From: an uncultured Ruminiclostridium sp.
Lineage (GTDB): Bacteria > Bacillota > Clostridia > Oscillospirales > Ruminococcaceae
DNA length: 64,000 nucleotides
Direction: 5' to 3'
NCBI GenBank assembly: GCA_934454635.1
Contig: CAKSFR010000015.1
Location: forward strand, 7,563 to 71,562
Shown here piece by piece: positions 17,601 to 26,290 of this stretch. Numbering within the stretch: the first letter of the stretch is position 1; every line of letters begins with the position of its first letter. The position numbers and the translations under genes are program-made. The notes below the pieces were generated by a model. It ran no database searches and was not told the origin of the DNA. It was given only the letters and a program-made list of their open reading frames with translations.

Positions 17601-18236
17601 CTATCTCCCGCGGAAATACCCTTCCCTTTCCGCCATGATTTTTTCGTCGTCGGACATTTCTTCCCATACGCTGTCGTTGCAGTGCTTTGCCTTAGCAACA
17701 ATATCGGCGTTAAAATTCGGATAGCCCGGTTCCTTTTTCAGCTGCTCAAGAGCCGCAACATGGTGAAGCGTGATGAACTGAATCACAAACATAAACAATG
17801 AATACGCAAACAGCAGGATATAAACAGCACCGCTTTTTTGTCCCGTTATAAACGCAACCGCACTATATACGGCAATAAGCGGAAAAGCAAATATCATAAT
17901 AATGCACGGGCTGTATTTTTCACGAATGTAGCAGATCAGCGAAAGCAGCACAACTATCCATAGCCCGATCATCGCAGCCTGAAGCAGGTAAAAATCAAAG
18001 TCAACGATCAATCCCGACTCGCCGAAAAGAAACAGCTCCGCTTCAATTATTTTGTGTGCAAGTCCGAAAATGAGCGCCTGAGCGAACTCGATAAGAGTAA
18101 GCAAGCACAACCCGACGATTGCGGTTATTATAGTGAATTTCGAGAAAAAATGCACGCGCGCACGGCTCAAAACGTATAATTCAAGACATTTGCGGCAATG
18201 CTTTTCAATATCGGCATAGTTTGTATCTTTTTCCAT
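17601..18236 (-). CDS. Four-helix membrane protein, unknown function
   Basis: A 211-residue protein starting MEKDTNYADIEKHC, with about four to five hydrophobic helices between residues 30 and 165 and a soluble C-terminal tail (NADIVAKAKHCNDSVWEEMSDDEK). No family recognised. It starts one base after the stop of the tRNA methyltransferase gene, with GGAG nine bases before ATG, so the two are translationally coupled. Confidence 0.7.
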   Translation of the reverse strand: MEKDTNYADIEKHCRKCLELYVLSRARVHFFSKFTIITAIVGLCLLTLIEFAQALIFGLAHKIIEAELFLFGESGLIVDFDFYLLQAAMIGLWIVVLLSLICYIREKYSPCIIMIFAFPLIAVYSAVAFITGQKSGAVYILLFAYSLFMFVIQFITLHHVAALEQLKKEPGYPNFNADIVAKAKHCNDSVWEEMSDDEKIMAEREGYFRGR

Positions 18237-18237
18237 T

Positions 18238-18945
18238 TTATTTTTCTCCGAAAAACTCACGGTTCATGTCCTCCACGAGGACGGGTTTCTCCACGATAAC
18301 TCCGGGCTTTCCTCCTTTTTTGGCACTTATCAGTACAAGATATGGACGGTCGGCAAGCCTGTTGTGAACAAACTGCACCGTTTTCGGCTCAAGCCCGTAT
18401 TGCCGCATAAGACAGAGCACGTCGGTAAGCCGCTCGGGAATATGACATATTTTAAGCGTTCCGCCATATTTAAGCAGCAGATTTGCCGCTTTTATCACCT
18501 GTTCAAGATTACAGAAAAGTTCATGGCGCGCGGCTGCCTGCGCGGGCGAAAGCCTTTCCGAGCCGCTCTGCGACTTGAAATAGGGTGGATTTGCCGTTAC
18601 AAGCGTTACGCTTTCGCGCGGAATTTGCAGCAGTTCGTCATTTTTGGTGAGGTCGCCGAGAACGGGAATAATTTTCTCGGAAAGATCATTTTCATCAATC
18701 GATTTTTTTAGCAGTTCGATCGCCTCGGACTGAATTTCAAGCGCATACGCCTTTTTAGGCGCGCATTTCCACGCTTCAAACAGCATAGGTATTATCCCGC
18801 ATCCCGAACAGAGGTCGCACACAATATCATTTTTCGTCGGTCTGGCGAACCGCGCGAGAAGCAGCGCGTCCGTGCCGAATCTATGGTCGCCGCTTACATA
18901 CAGCGTTAATCCGAAAAGGTCAAAAATTTCCGTTTCTGTCTGCAT
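18238..18945 (-). CDS. tRNA1(Val) A37 N6-methyltransferase-like protein
   Basis: A 235-residue class I SAM-dependent methyltransferase. The early GDHRFGTDALLLARFA motif is diagnostic of the TrmN6/YfiC family. The SAM-binding CDLCSGCGIIPMLF follows, then the catalytic NPPY (TANPPYFKS) of N6-adenine methylases, and LKICHIPERLTDVL. Known members methylate A37 of tRNA1(Val). GGAGG precedes the ATG; promoter at 18973-19001, divergent from the flavodiiron gene. Confidence 0.88.
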   Translation of the reverse strand: MQTETEIFDLFGLTLYVSGDHRFGTDALLLARFARPTKNDIVCDLCSGCGIIPMLFEAWKCAPKKAYALEIQSEAIELLKKSIDENDLSEKIIPVLGDLTKNDELLQIPRESVTLVTANPPYFKSQSGSERLSPAQAAARHELFCNLEQVIKAANLLLKYGGTLKICHIPERLTDVLCLMRQYGLEPKTVQFVHNRLADRPYLVLISAKKGGKPGVIVEKPVLVEDMNREFFGEK

Positions 18946-18972
18946 TTTTCCACCTCCGTAATTGCTGCTTTT

Positions 18973-19001
18973 ATTTTACCGCATAACCGCGCTTTTGTCA
19001 A
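18973..19001 (-). promoter_or_regulatory. Sigma-A promoter of the tRNA methyltransferase gene
   Basis: On the minus strand TTGACA (19001-18996), 17 bases, TAAAAT (18978-18973), back-to-back with the flavodiiron promoter. Confidence 0.75.
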
Positions 19002-19039
19002 TCAGATGCAGCGCCATGCAAAAAGTTTTCCAAAGCCTC

Positions 19040-19067
19040 TTGATTTTTTTACAGAATATGTTATAAT
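19040..19067 (+). promoter_or_regulatory. Sigma-A promoter of the flavodiiron gene
   Basis: TTGATT (19040-19045), 16 bases, TATAAT (19062-19067), with an extended -10 TG at 19059-19060. Confidence 0.75.
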
Positions 19068-19110
19068 ATTATTGAAATTTAGAATAATTCTAAAAAGGAG
19101 ACATAAACAT

Positions 19111-20259
19111 ATGAAAAAAATTACAGAAGATATTGTTTACGTCGGAGTTTCCGACAAAAAAGTTGACCTTTTCGAGGGGCAGTACCGAGTTCCCGACGGA
19201 ATGACCTATAATTCGTATGTAATTCTCGACGATAAGACCGCCGTTATGGATACGGTTGACGCGGGATTTACCGACGAATGGCTCGGAAATGTCAAGACTG
19301 CTCTCGGAGGAAAATCGCCCGACTACTTGATCGTTCAGCACATGGAACCCGACCACTCAGCAAATATTATGAACTTTGCCGAGCAGTACAAAAGTGCCGT
19401 AATCGTCGCTTCGCAAAAGGCTTTTGAGATGATGAACGGCTTCTTCGGCACTGATTTTTCCGACCGCAGGATTATCGTCGGCGAGGGCAGCAAACTCTCT
19501 CTCGGAAAGCACGAGCTTACATTCGTAACCGCGCCTATGGTGCATTGGCCCGAGGTGATCGTGACCTATGACAGCCTTGACAAGGTGCTTTTTTCGGCGG
19601 ACGGCTTCGGGCGCTTCGGAAGCGCCGACCCCGCACAGAACTGGGAAAACGAAGCGCGCCGCTATTACATCGGTATTGTCGGAAAATACGGCGCACAGGT
19701 TCAGACGCTCCTGCGAAAGGCTTCTGCGCTTGAAATCGAAAAAATATGCCCGCTGCACGGCCCCGTTCTGACTGAAAATCTCGGATACTATCTCGGGCTG
19801 TACAACACTTGGTCAAGCTATGAGGCAGAAAGCGGCGACATTCTTATCGCCTACACCTCGGTTTACGGGAATACCGCAAAGGCGGTTCGCCTGCTTGAAA
19901 AAAAGCTGCGCGAAAACGGAAAAAGCGTTATCGTAATCGACCTTGCGCGCTGCGATATGTCCGAAGCGGTCGCTCAGGCATTCCGCTGCGCAAAGCTCGT
20001 GCTTGCGACAACGACTTATAACGCGGGGATTTTCCCGTTTATGCGCGATTTTATCGAGCATCTCACCGAGCGCGGCTTCCGCGGAAGAACCGTAGGATTT
20101 ATCGAGAACGGAGCGTGGGCGCCCATGGCGGCAAAGGTAATGCACGAAATGCTTGCAGGCTCGAAAGAAATCACTTTCGCTGAGCCTGTCGTAAAGCTGA
20201 AATGCGCGCTTAGCGACGAGAGCGCCAAACAAATTGAACAGCTCGCCGAAAATCTCTGA
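19111..20259 (+). CDS. FprA-family A-type flavodiiron protein
   Basis: A 382-residue protein. Residues 1-245 form a metallo-beta-lactamase-like diiron domain with HMEPDH, MVHWPE, SADGFGRFG and the final ligand in CPLHGPVL. Residues 250-382 form a flavodoxin domain with the FMN phosphate loop YTSVYGNTAKA. These proteins reduce oxygen to water, or nitric oxide to nitrous oxide, in strict anaerobes. Here all the diiron ligands are present. The start at 19111 follows AAAAAGGAG and the recognisable N-terminus. It is a single gene between its own promoter and a terminator at 20271. Confidence 0.95.
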   Translation: MKKITEDIVYVGVSDKKVDLFEGQYRVPDGMTYNSYVILDDKTAVMDTVDAGFTDEWLGNVKTALGGKSPDYLIVQHMEPDHSANIMNFAEQYKSAVIVASQKAFEMMNGFFGTDFSDRRIIVGEGSKLSLGKHELTFVTAPMVHWPEVIVTYDSLDKVLFSADGFGRFGSADPAQNWENEARRYYIGIVGKYGAQVQTLLRKASALEIEKICPLHGPVLTENLGYYLGLYNTWSSYEAESGDILIAYTSVYGNTAKAVRLLEKKLRENGKSVIVIDLARCDMSEAVAQAFRCAKLVLATTTYNAGIFPFMRDFIEHLTERGFRGRTVGFIENGAWAPMAAKVMHEMLAGSKEITFAEPVVKLKCALSDESAKQIEQLAENL

Positions 20260-20270
20260 TATCGGCAAAA

Positions 20271-20300
20271 ATCCCGCAGCCGTCTGACTGCGGGATAATT
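20271..20300. terminator. Shared bidirectional terminator
   Basis: ATCCCGCAG (20271-20279) pairs with CTGCGGGAT (20288-20296) between the convergent flavodiiron and methyltransferase genes, followed by AATTATTT on the plus strand. Confidence 0.7.
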
Positions 20301-20303
20301 ATT

Positions 20304-21089
20304 TCACTTTCTTTTCAGCTGCACTATCGCGCCGAAATGCTTTATGTCAAATTCTGCGGGAGCAATTTCGTTCAGCAAAGCAATATGCTCTTTTTCCCAC
20401 TTTTCAATCTCCTCGGGAGAAAGCGAAGCGCCTACCCCTCGGCAGGCTTTCATTCTGCCGTTCCAGCTTTCGCGCGTGAAGTGAACGTCAAGATAATATT
20501 CGTCGTGATAAACTATGTCGAAATATTTTTTGTAGCAATCGGGAACTGCGATCGGGTGAACGGTTTCGCCCGCGCCGCTCCAGTTCGGGCTGTATTTAAG
20601 CACCAGCTCCTCGCTTGCCTCCGCAATTTTGTCCTCAAACGGAAGCCACTCCATACACATTACCGCGAAGCTGCCGCCGCTTTTGAGCATATCGTGAAAT
20701 TTCGGCGCAAGCGTTTCGTGGTCGAAATACCAGAAGCACTGGCAAGCCGTTATTACGTCGAAAGTTCCGTCGGGGAAAGACAGTTTTTCGGCGGGCTGCG
20801 CCAAATAGCTGATGTCCATTCCCTCGGACAGCTTTTTCGCCTGTTCAATTTGATTTTCGGAAATGTCGGTTCCTGTCCATTTCGCGCCGAAGCGGTACAT
20901 ATTTCGCGGGAGAACTCCCGTTCCCGTTCCGACGTCGAGGACTCTCTGCCCGTCCCTGCAAAGCCCGAGCGAAAGCAGCTTTTCGTAAAATCCGTCGGGG
21001 TAAATGTCGCGGAACCTAGCGTAATCCGCCGAGGTCCTGCCCCAGTCGAACGCTTTTCCGCCGTCTATGTTCTTATCGACAATATCCAT
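20304..21089 (-). CDS. Class I SAM-dependent methyltransferase
   Basis: A 261-residue protein with SAM motif I VLDVGTGTGVLPRNM (about residues 49-63), motif II TGTDISENQIEQAKKL and FDVITACQCFWYFD. It resembles the ubiquinone/menaquinone-type Methyltransf_11 group. The substrate is not predictable. It follows the flippase-like gene by 11 bases and shares its transcript. Confidence 0.85.
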   Translation of the reverse strand: MDIVDKNIDGGKAFDWGRTSADYARFRDIYPDGFYEKLLSLGLCRDGQRVLDVGTGTGVLPRNMYRFGAKWTGTDISENQIEQAKKLSEGMDISYLAQPAEKLSFPDGTFDVITACQCFWYFDHETLAPKFHDMLKSGGSFAVMCMEWLPFEDKIAEASEELVLKYSPNWSGAGETVHPIAVPDCYKKYFDIVYHDEYYLDVHFTRESWNGRMKACRGVGASLSPEEIEKWEKEHIALLNEIAPAEFDIKHFGAIVQLKRK

Positions 21090-21100
21090 GCTAACCTCGC

Positions 21101-22156
21101 TCAGTCAATATTTTTTTCCGCGTTTTCTTCAATTTGGCTTAAATTTTCCTTGCCGCGGCGCGTAAGCGAGAGATTTATGACCAGACCTATCAGTATCGGC
21201 AGATAGAATGTCAGAAAGCGCCATACAAATGTTGAAAAGCCTGTGAATTTCCCGAAAATATCACCGAAAAACGCCGCATAGCTGCCCTCGGCCGCGCCAA
21301 GCGCGCCGGGAAGCGGAACGAACGACGAAATCATCAGCACAAACGACTGACACGCCGTTATCGTGAAAATGTCAGTTTCGCTCATGCCGAAGCCGAGGTA
21401 GATAACGTATGTGATGCTAAAATAAAGGAAAAGCTGAACCGCCGTAAGCGCGCAGCACTTCAAAATAAGCAGCGGCTTTTTCTTGATGAAAAGGAAATTT
21501 TCGTGGTACTGCTCAAGTTCGTTGTCGATAAACGTGATTTTGGCGTCAACGTCCTTTACAATGCGTATCTTTCCGAGAAGCCGAATTATCCCATGAGCCA
21601 TTTTTGTCGTAGGCTTTCGGAAAAAAGCCACCATAAAAAGCAGCGCGATAACCGCAGTATTTATGATAAATCCGATTATTGTAAGGAACGTAAGCCCCTG
21701 TAAATTTCCCGTAGTAAACATAGAAAGCTTAAAAACGAGAAATACGACCGAGTATACGGTAAGCACGAACTGGTAGACGATAAATCGGCTTATGAGCGCG
21801 GTCATCGCCGACCCGAGAGTAAGTCCGCGCTTGGTATAATAATAGATCTGCATGGGCTGACCGCCGCTCGCAAAAGGCGTTATGCAGTTGAAATACTGCC
21901 CTATCATCGTCACGAAAAGCGAATCCTTGAACTTAACGTTCGGTTCAAGACTTTTCGCCGTCAGATGCAGCGCAGACGTTTCAAGAAACCAGTAGCCGCA
22001 CATACAAAGCACGGCGATAACGAGAAAGAACGGGTTCATTGCGGCTATCGAGGCGGTAAGATTATCTACCCCGTCGATAAAGAAAATGTAGAGCAGCATT
22101 ACGACAAACGCAATACCGCAGATTATCAGGTTGAGCTTGCTCTTTTTCTTTTTCAT
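21101..22156 (-). CDS. Flippase-like/LPG-synthase transmembrane domain protein
   Basis: A 351-residue polytopic protein with about eight helices, beginning with MKKKKSKLN then a first helix at 10-30. GQYFNCITPFASGGQPMQIY, IYYYTKRGLT and PLPGALGAAEGSY are hallmarks of the UPF0104 (YbhN)/lysylphosphatidylglycerol-synthase membrane domain. It lacks the cytoplasmic aminoacyl-transfer domain of MprF. Members are thought to translocate lipids or lipid-linked compounds. GAGGG precedes ATG 22156, favouring that start over 22171. Confidence 0.85.
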   Translation of the reverse strand: MKKKKSKLNLIICGIAFVVMLLYIFFIDGVDNLTASIAAMNPFFLVIAVLCMCGYWFLETSALHLTAKSLEPNVKFKDSLFVTMIGQYFNCITPFASGGQPMQIYYYTKRGLTLGSAMTALISRFIVYQFVLTVYSVVFLVFKLSMFTTGNLQGLTFLTIIGFIINTAVIALLFMVAFFRKPTTKMAHGIIRLLGKIRIVKDVDAKITFIDNELEQYHENFLFIKKKPLLILKCCALTAVQLFLYFSITYVIYLGFGMSETDIFTITACQSFVLMISSFVPLPGALGAAEGSYAAFFGDIFGKFTGFSTFVWRFLTFYLPILIGLVINLSLTRRGKENLSQIEENAEKNID

Positions 22157-22199
22157 TATATTTTCCCTCATAAAAATCCGTTAAGCGTAAATCTTTATA

Positions 22200-22228
22200 A
22201 TTTTAGCACACTTTCCCTGTTTTGTCAA
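22200..22228 (-). promoter_or_regulatory. Sigma-A promoter of the flippase-like gene
   Basis: On the minus strand TTGACA (22228-22223), 17 bases, TAAAAT (22205-22200); the -35 box abuts the stop of the TPM-domain gene. Confidence 0.75.
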
Positions 22229-22230
22229 TA

Positions 22231-23625
22231 TTATCTGTGTCGACCGCCGCCTCCGTGACTGCGGCCTCCGCCGCTTCTGTGGTGACCTCCGCCGCCGTGG
22301 CTGTGTCCGCCGCCCGAACGGTGACCTCTTGAAGATGAACCTACATGAGTTGTGGTAGTGTAGGCGTGCAGAAATGTGTCGGATTTTTCGCGGAATTTAA
22401 GCGAACTGCGCCAGATATAGTCTTTCGCGCCCTTATTGGACTTCAGCGTGTAGGCGCTTTTAACGCACTGTACAATCACAATAAAAATAATTACGGAAAA
22501 AATAAGCACCGGCATAATCGCTTCGATCATGTCAAAAGGATCGATTTCGTTGTCGTAATCATGTTCGTAATAACGCTCGGTATATGTTTCTTCCGTTTCT
22601 CCGACATTTTTCACCAGCGAGCAGAAGCTTGTTATCGCCTCCGAATAATCCCCGCGCGAAATAATCGGCGTAATCGCGTCGAAAAGACTGTCAATGCGTC
22701 GGCTTGTATACAGACCGATACAGCTCCCGCTGGTCGTAAGGTAGTCGTAATTCGTATCGTTGTTTATCAGCAGGAGAACGCCGTCGGTATATTTTCCGCA
22801 AAAACGGTCGTAAAGAACGTCCGCGAAAAGCTCAACGCCCCTGTCGCTCTTATCCGAACCGACGTCGCTAACAACAGCCGCGCAGACATTGTAGCCTGCG
22901 TCCTCCGAAGCTGCGCTAAGCAGGCTTACGAGCGATTCGGTCTGCGAATCCAGAACGCCGTCCGGGTCGTAAAGAACCGCGCGGGTGCCGCCGGCAGTAT
23001 ATTCAACGGTAAGCCCGGGTCTGTCACCCGTGGAAACGTCGCGCTCATTGGGATCATTTGTGGCGTATACCATTGTGAGTCCGCAGAACGATTCTATCGC
23101 TTCAAAATAATTCCCGTTTGAAAGCTTGGCGTCGGTAACATCGAAAATCTCGTTGAGTCTTGACGAGGTGTACAGAGAAATGCATTTGCCCGAGGTCGAG
23201 ATAACGTCGTATTTCGTATCGTTATTTATCAGGAACAGTACGCCGTCAGTTCCCTCGCCGAAAAATCCGTCGTAATATTCGTCGGCAAGCCGAACGACTG
23301 CGCTGTCGCTCTTGTCGCTGCCGACGTCGGCGGTTATCACAACACCGATGTTATATCCCGCAATTTCCGAAGCCGCCCGAATGCCGTCTATTGCTTCCGC
23401 GCGCTGTTCATTATCGAGAACTCCCGCGTTGTCGCTTAAAATGTATGCGTTCATCGTATGGAGCGTTCCGGGTTCAAAGTCCTCGATACGGCTTACTGCG
23501 GGAGTCTGAATGCAGGTCCCCGTCGAAGGGGGCTGAGCGGTCGTCGTATAGGTTTCAGCAAAAGCGCCGAACGAAAGAATTACCGCCGAGCAAAGTGCAG
23601 TTAAAAAAAGGGCAAATTTTCTCAT
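22231..23625 (-). CDS. Secreted/membrane protein with two TPM domains and a Gly-His tail
   Basis: A 464-residue protein. A signal peptide (MRKFALFLTALCSAVILSFG) is followed by two TPM (YgcG) domains at about residues 50-190 and 205-345, each with DNAGVLDN- or DPDGVLDSQ-like starts and GTDGVLFLINND / YTDGVLLLINND. Then a helix at about 375-395 and a C-terminus made almost only of Gly, His, Ser and Arg. The His-rich tail could bind metal. It overlaps the upstream zinc-ribbon gene by 4 bases (ATGA), so the two are coupled. TPM proteins are implicated in membrane-protein and photosystem maintenance; a bacterial role is unclear. Confidence 0.85.
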   Translation of the reverse strand: MRKFALFLTALCSAVILSFGAFAETYTTTAQPPSTGTCIQTPAVSRIEDFEPGTLHTMNAYILSDNAGVLDNEQRAEAIDGIRAASEIAGYNIGVVITADVGSDKSDSAVVRLADEYYDGFFGEGTDGVLFLINNDTKYDVISTSGKCISLYTSSRLNEIFDVTDAKLSNGNYFEAIESFCGLTMVYATNDPNERDVSTGDRPGLTVEYTAGGTRAVLYDPDGVLDSQTESLVSLLSAASEDAGYNVCAAVVSDVGSDKSDRGVELFADVLYDRFCGKYTDGVLLLINNDTNYDYLTTSGSCIGLYTSRRIDSLFDAITPIISRGDYSEAITSFCSLVKNVGETEETYTERYYEHDYDNEIDPFDMIEAIMPVLIFSVIIFIVIVQCVKSAYTLKSNKGAKDYIWRSSLKFREKSDTFLHAYTTTTHVGSSSRGHRSGGGHSHGGGGHHRSGGGRSHGGGGRHR

Positions 23626-24710
23626 AGAAACAGCCCTCCCAGCACGGAAAGCGTCCAGATAAGCATTATAAGGACGGAGGGGATCGCAGCGATCAGATAA
23701 AGCTTTTTCTTGTCAAGCGGCAGGCTCCCGCCGAATTTCCCCGTCTGACCGTTCATTGCGTAGCAATAAAGCTTGCCACGGTATGTATACGAAAGGAACC
23801 ATACGGGCAGGAGCGCATATGTCCACTTCATATTCGCAACGGCGAAGCTTTTGCGCTCGTCTGAAAGCGAAGAATATTTTTCTATCGTGCTTTTGAACAT
23901 CTGTTCGGTTTCCTCGGTCACGCGCGCGATAATGCGACCCTGAACCGCTTCTTTCAAAACGTCGTATTTTTCAGCCGTGTGTCCCGAAAGATACGACATA
24001 TCAAAATCGATCATTTCGTCGTAATTATACGGCTCTATGCTCTCCATAAGCGTGTCGTCTGCCTTTGAAGAACCGTCCGCAGGTACGCCCGAGCAGACTA
24101 CCGAGCCGCGGCGCACAATGTCGTAAACCTTGTGCAGAGTTGTTACCGTATCGCCCATTCTCGAAGACGTAGACTGCTTCGCGGTCGCGGTGTAGTCGCC
24201 CTCGATAAGGCAGTCTGCAAGCCAGAACGGCACATATACGGCTTTCAGCTCGGAAATTACCCGCTCCTCGTTTTTAAAGCCCTTCGGCACAAAAAAACGC
24301 TTTCCGCACCACGCTTTAAAGCCTTCAAGCGCGTCCTCCTTTGTCCTTTTAAATGGTATAATATAATCGGGTCTGAACTCTCCCGAAAGCTTTCCGACAA
24401 GAATAACGGGCGAATTGCAGTAGTGGCAGTACACCGAGGCTGTTGTTTCGTCCGTGATTATTCCCGCTCCGCACGAGGGGCAGCTATAAAGCGTGTTGTG
24501 TTCGGCAAATTCCTCCGACTGCTCCTGCGAACAGCCGTCGTATGCATAGCGTTCCTCCGCCTGAGCCGCTTCGCGCGCGGCTATCTCCTTTATTTCACTG
24601 TCGCTGTACGCCGCGCCGCAGTAGTGACAGGTGAAATTCTGCGTAAGCGTGCCGTATTCAAGCGGCGCCCCGCACGAAGGACATTTGTAGGCAATGGTTT
24701 CTTCCGTCAT
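23622..24710 (-). CDS. Double zinc-ribbon membrane protein
   Basis: A 362-residue protein with two zinc ribbons at the N-terminus, CPSCG...CHYCG (residues 9-35) and CPSCG...CHYCN (75-100). A mixed domain of about 200 residues follows, then PVWFLSYTYRGKLYCYAMNGQTG and one C-terminal helix (LYLIAAIPSVLIMLIWTLSVLGG). This TFIIB-type zinc-ribbon architecture is widespread in Clostridia and often sits next to a TPM-domain gene, as here. Function unknown; probably an envelope quality-control pair. Confidence 0.8.
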   Translation of the reverse strand: MTEETIAYKCPSCGAPLEYGTLTQNFTCHYCGAAYSDSEIKEIAAREAAQAEERYAYDGCSQEQSEEFAEHNTLYSCPSCGAGIITDETTASVYCHYCNSPVILVGKLSGEFRPDYIIPFKRTKEDALEGFKAWCGKRFFVPKGFKNEERVISELKAVYVPFWLADCLIEGDYTATAKQSTSSRMGDTVTTLHKVYDIVRRGSVVCSGVPADGSSKADDTLMESIEPYNYDEMIDFDMSYLSGHTAEKYDVLKEAVQGRIIARVTEETEQMFKSTIEKYSSLSDERKSFAVANMKWTYALLPVWFLSYTYRGKLYCYAMNGQTGKFGGSLPLDKKKLYLIAAIPSVLIMLIWTLSVLGGLFL

Positions 24711-24735
24711 TTTCTTTCCTTTCCCTGTTAAGCCG

Positions 24736-25653
24736 TCAGTTCATCAGCCGCGCCTTGCGGAGCAGTTCAAGAATATATTCCTCCGTTTGTTCATCATATC
24801 CGAGGTCCTTAATTTTTCTCTTTACCGCCTCGGCAGGCTGATTTTCCCCTTGCTTTGAAGCCCTATACGGGAAGTAACGCGTTCCGCGTGCAATATCAAA
24901 TACGGGGGCGTCTATGCGCTTTTCAAGCTCGCCCATTTTTTCAATTCCGCAGGGTGCCTTTTCAAAAAGCTCCAAAAAAGCCATGCTTGCCTTGCAGATA
25001 CCCGTAAGTATTTCTTTCGGCATGAACGTGCGGCGCATTATGTTTGAATTTATATAGAAATCTTCAAGCGAGGAATAGTGATAGTCGCAGCCGTAAGCCA
25101 GCGTTACAGCGTCCGCGTTTGCTTTTAAAGCCCCGACTGCGCTTATGAATCCCGTCATTTGGTTATTAAGCGGACATATATCGATCGGCGTCATGCTGTG
25201 TCTGCGGAAAAAGCTCACCAGCTCGGTCATATCCTTTCCGTCGGTTGAAACAGAACCGCTTATAAGGCGTATCATTGAGATATACGGCGAAAACTTTTCG
25301 GACGAAGCATAAAGAAGCATTGCGTGTGCGCTGTATTTGTCCGCGTTCACCTCCGCGATAATGCGGCTGCGTGCCGAAAGCTCCTTAAAAAAGCCCGAAA
25401 GCCGCATCGGCAGCGATATGTATGCAAATTCAATATCTCTGCATAAAATCAGGTCTGAAAGGTTTGAAATACGCATAATAAAGCGCTTTGAGAGATCCTC
25501 GCCCTCAAGCAGCGGAAGAACCCCGGGACTGATTTCAAAGAAATTCACCCCGCACATGGTCAGCGCCTCAATATAATCGGAAAGCGCTTTCTTTTTTTCG
25601 GGAGCTGCGACGAGCGGTACTGTTGCAAGAGATATATCAATAATTGCGGACAT
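24736..25653 (-). CDS. Degenerate HMGL/homocitrate-synthase-like TIM-barrel protein
   Basis: A 305-residue protein from ATG 25653. It looks like the alpha-isopropylmalate/homocitrate-synthase barrel: VNFFEISPGVL, ADAVTLAYGC, and a C-terminal KMGELEKRIDAPVFDIARGT. The canonical first-strand D-x-T-L-R-D-G motif is replaced by DISLATVPLV, and no metal-binding H-x-H was found. It is therefore probably catalytically altered. It heads the operon with the zinc-ribbon and TPM genes, behind the promoter at 25697-25725. GGAAGGA lies about 13 bases before ATG. Confidence 0.6.
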   Translation of the reverse strand: MSAIIDISLATVPLVAAPEKKKALSDYIEALTMCGVNFFEISPGVLPLLEGEDLSKRFIMRISNLSDLILCRDIEFAYISLPMRLSGFFKELSARSRIIAEVNADKYSAHAMLLYASSEKFSPYISMIRLISGSVSTDGKDMTELVSFFRRHSMTPIDICPLNNQMTGFISAVGALKANADAVTLAYGCDYHYSSLEDFYINSNIMRRTFMPKEILTGICKASMAFLELFEKAPCGIEKMGELEKRIDAPVFDIARGTRYFPYRASKQGENQPAEAVKRKIKDLGYDEQTEEYILELLRKARLMN

Positions 25654-25696
25654 ATTTTTTAAAATTCCTTCCTGCGGGAAATATCGAGATATGTCT

Positions 25697-25725
25697 ATTA
25701 TACCATGAATAATTCGTAAATTCAA
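25697..25725 (-). promoter_or_regulatory. Sigma-A promoter of the HMGL-like/zinc-ribbon/TPM operon
   Basis: On the minus strand TTGAAT (25725-25720), 17 bases, TATAAT (25702-25697), extended -10 TG present. Confidence 0.75.
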
Positions 25726-25785
25726 GGGAAATGACGAAAAAACACGGACTTTGCATAATTTGGCGGAAAATAATAAAACATTCAC

Positions 25786-25814
25786 TTGACTTTTCAGCTT
25801 TTGTGTGGTAAACT
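25786..25814 (+). promoter_or_regulatory. Probable promoter of the yerC-hslO operon
   Basis: TTGACT (25786-25791), 17 bases, TAAACT (25809-25814). The MITE copy at 25851-25948 lies between this promoter and the first gene, so it would be part of the 5' leader. Confidence 0.55.
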
Positions 25815-25850
25815 ACGGATATAATGATGCGTTAAGCCGAAAGGGCTTAT

Positions 25851-25948
25851 ACTCAGCACCAATTAAAAACTATACAAAAAATCGAGTGTAATCTTTGCAT
25901 ATATGGGTTATACCGGAATTTTTATCTATGGTTTTATTGGTGCTTAGT
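25851..25948. mobile_element. 98-bp MITE-like element, copy 2
   Basis: Same length and about 90% identity to 15790-15887. The ends ACTCAGCACCAATTAAAA and TTTTATTGGTGCTTAGT form near-perfect terminal inverted repeats, again with TAT before and ATTA after. It ends about 11 bases upstream of the yerC ribosome site. Confidence 0.7.
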
Positions 25949-25968
25949 ATTACATATGGAGGAACAAC

Positions 25969-26265
25969 ATGAAAAAACAGATTATCAACCATGAAAACAG
26001 GCAGTTTTTATACGAAGCTATTCTTACGCTTAAAAGCGTTGAAGAGTGCGAAGCGTTTTTCGAGGATCTCTGCACGATTCAGGAGCTTGAATCAATGTCG
26101 CAGCGCCTTGTTGTCGCAAAGCTTCTCACCGAGGACAAGGTCTACACCGACATTGTAAATTCCACAAGCGCCAGCACGGCGACAATAAGCCGCGTAAACC
26201 GCACTCTCCAGTGCGGAAAAGACGGCTATAATACGGTATTCAGCCGCCTTGAAAAAAAGGACTGA
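25969..26265 (+). CDS. yerC: YerC/YecD-family TrpR-like regulator
   Basis: A 98-residue protein matching the Firmicute YerC/YecD family, a TrpR-fold DNA-binding domain. Helices cover LYEAILTLKSVEECEAFFEDL, and the helix-turn-helix is in LTEDKVYTDIVNSTSASTAT followed by ISRVNRTL. The ligand and targets are not known for most members. GGAGG precedes the start. It leads a three-gene run with a methyltransferase and hslO. Confidence 0.9.
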   Translation: MKKQIINHENRQFLYEAILTLKSVEECEAFFEDLCTIQELESMSQRLVVAKLLTEDKVYTDIVNSTSASTATISRVNRTLQCGKDGYNTVFSRLEKKD

Positions 26266-26290
26266 AAAAAAGCGGTGAAAACGGGTAATT

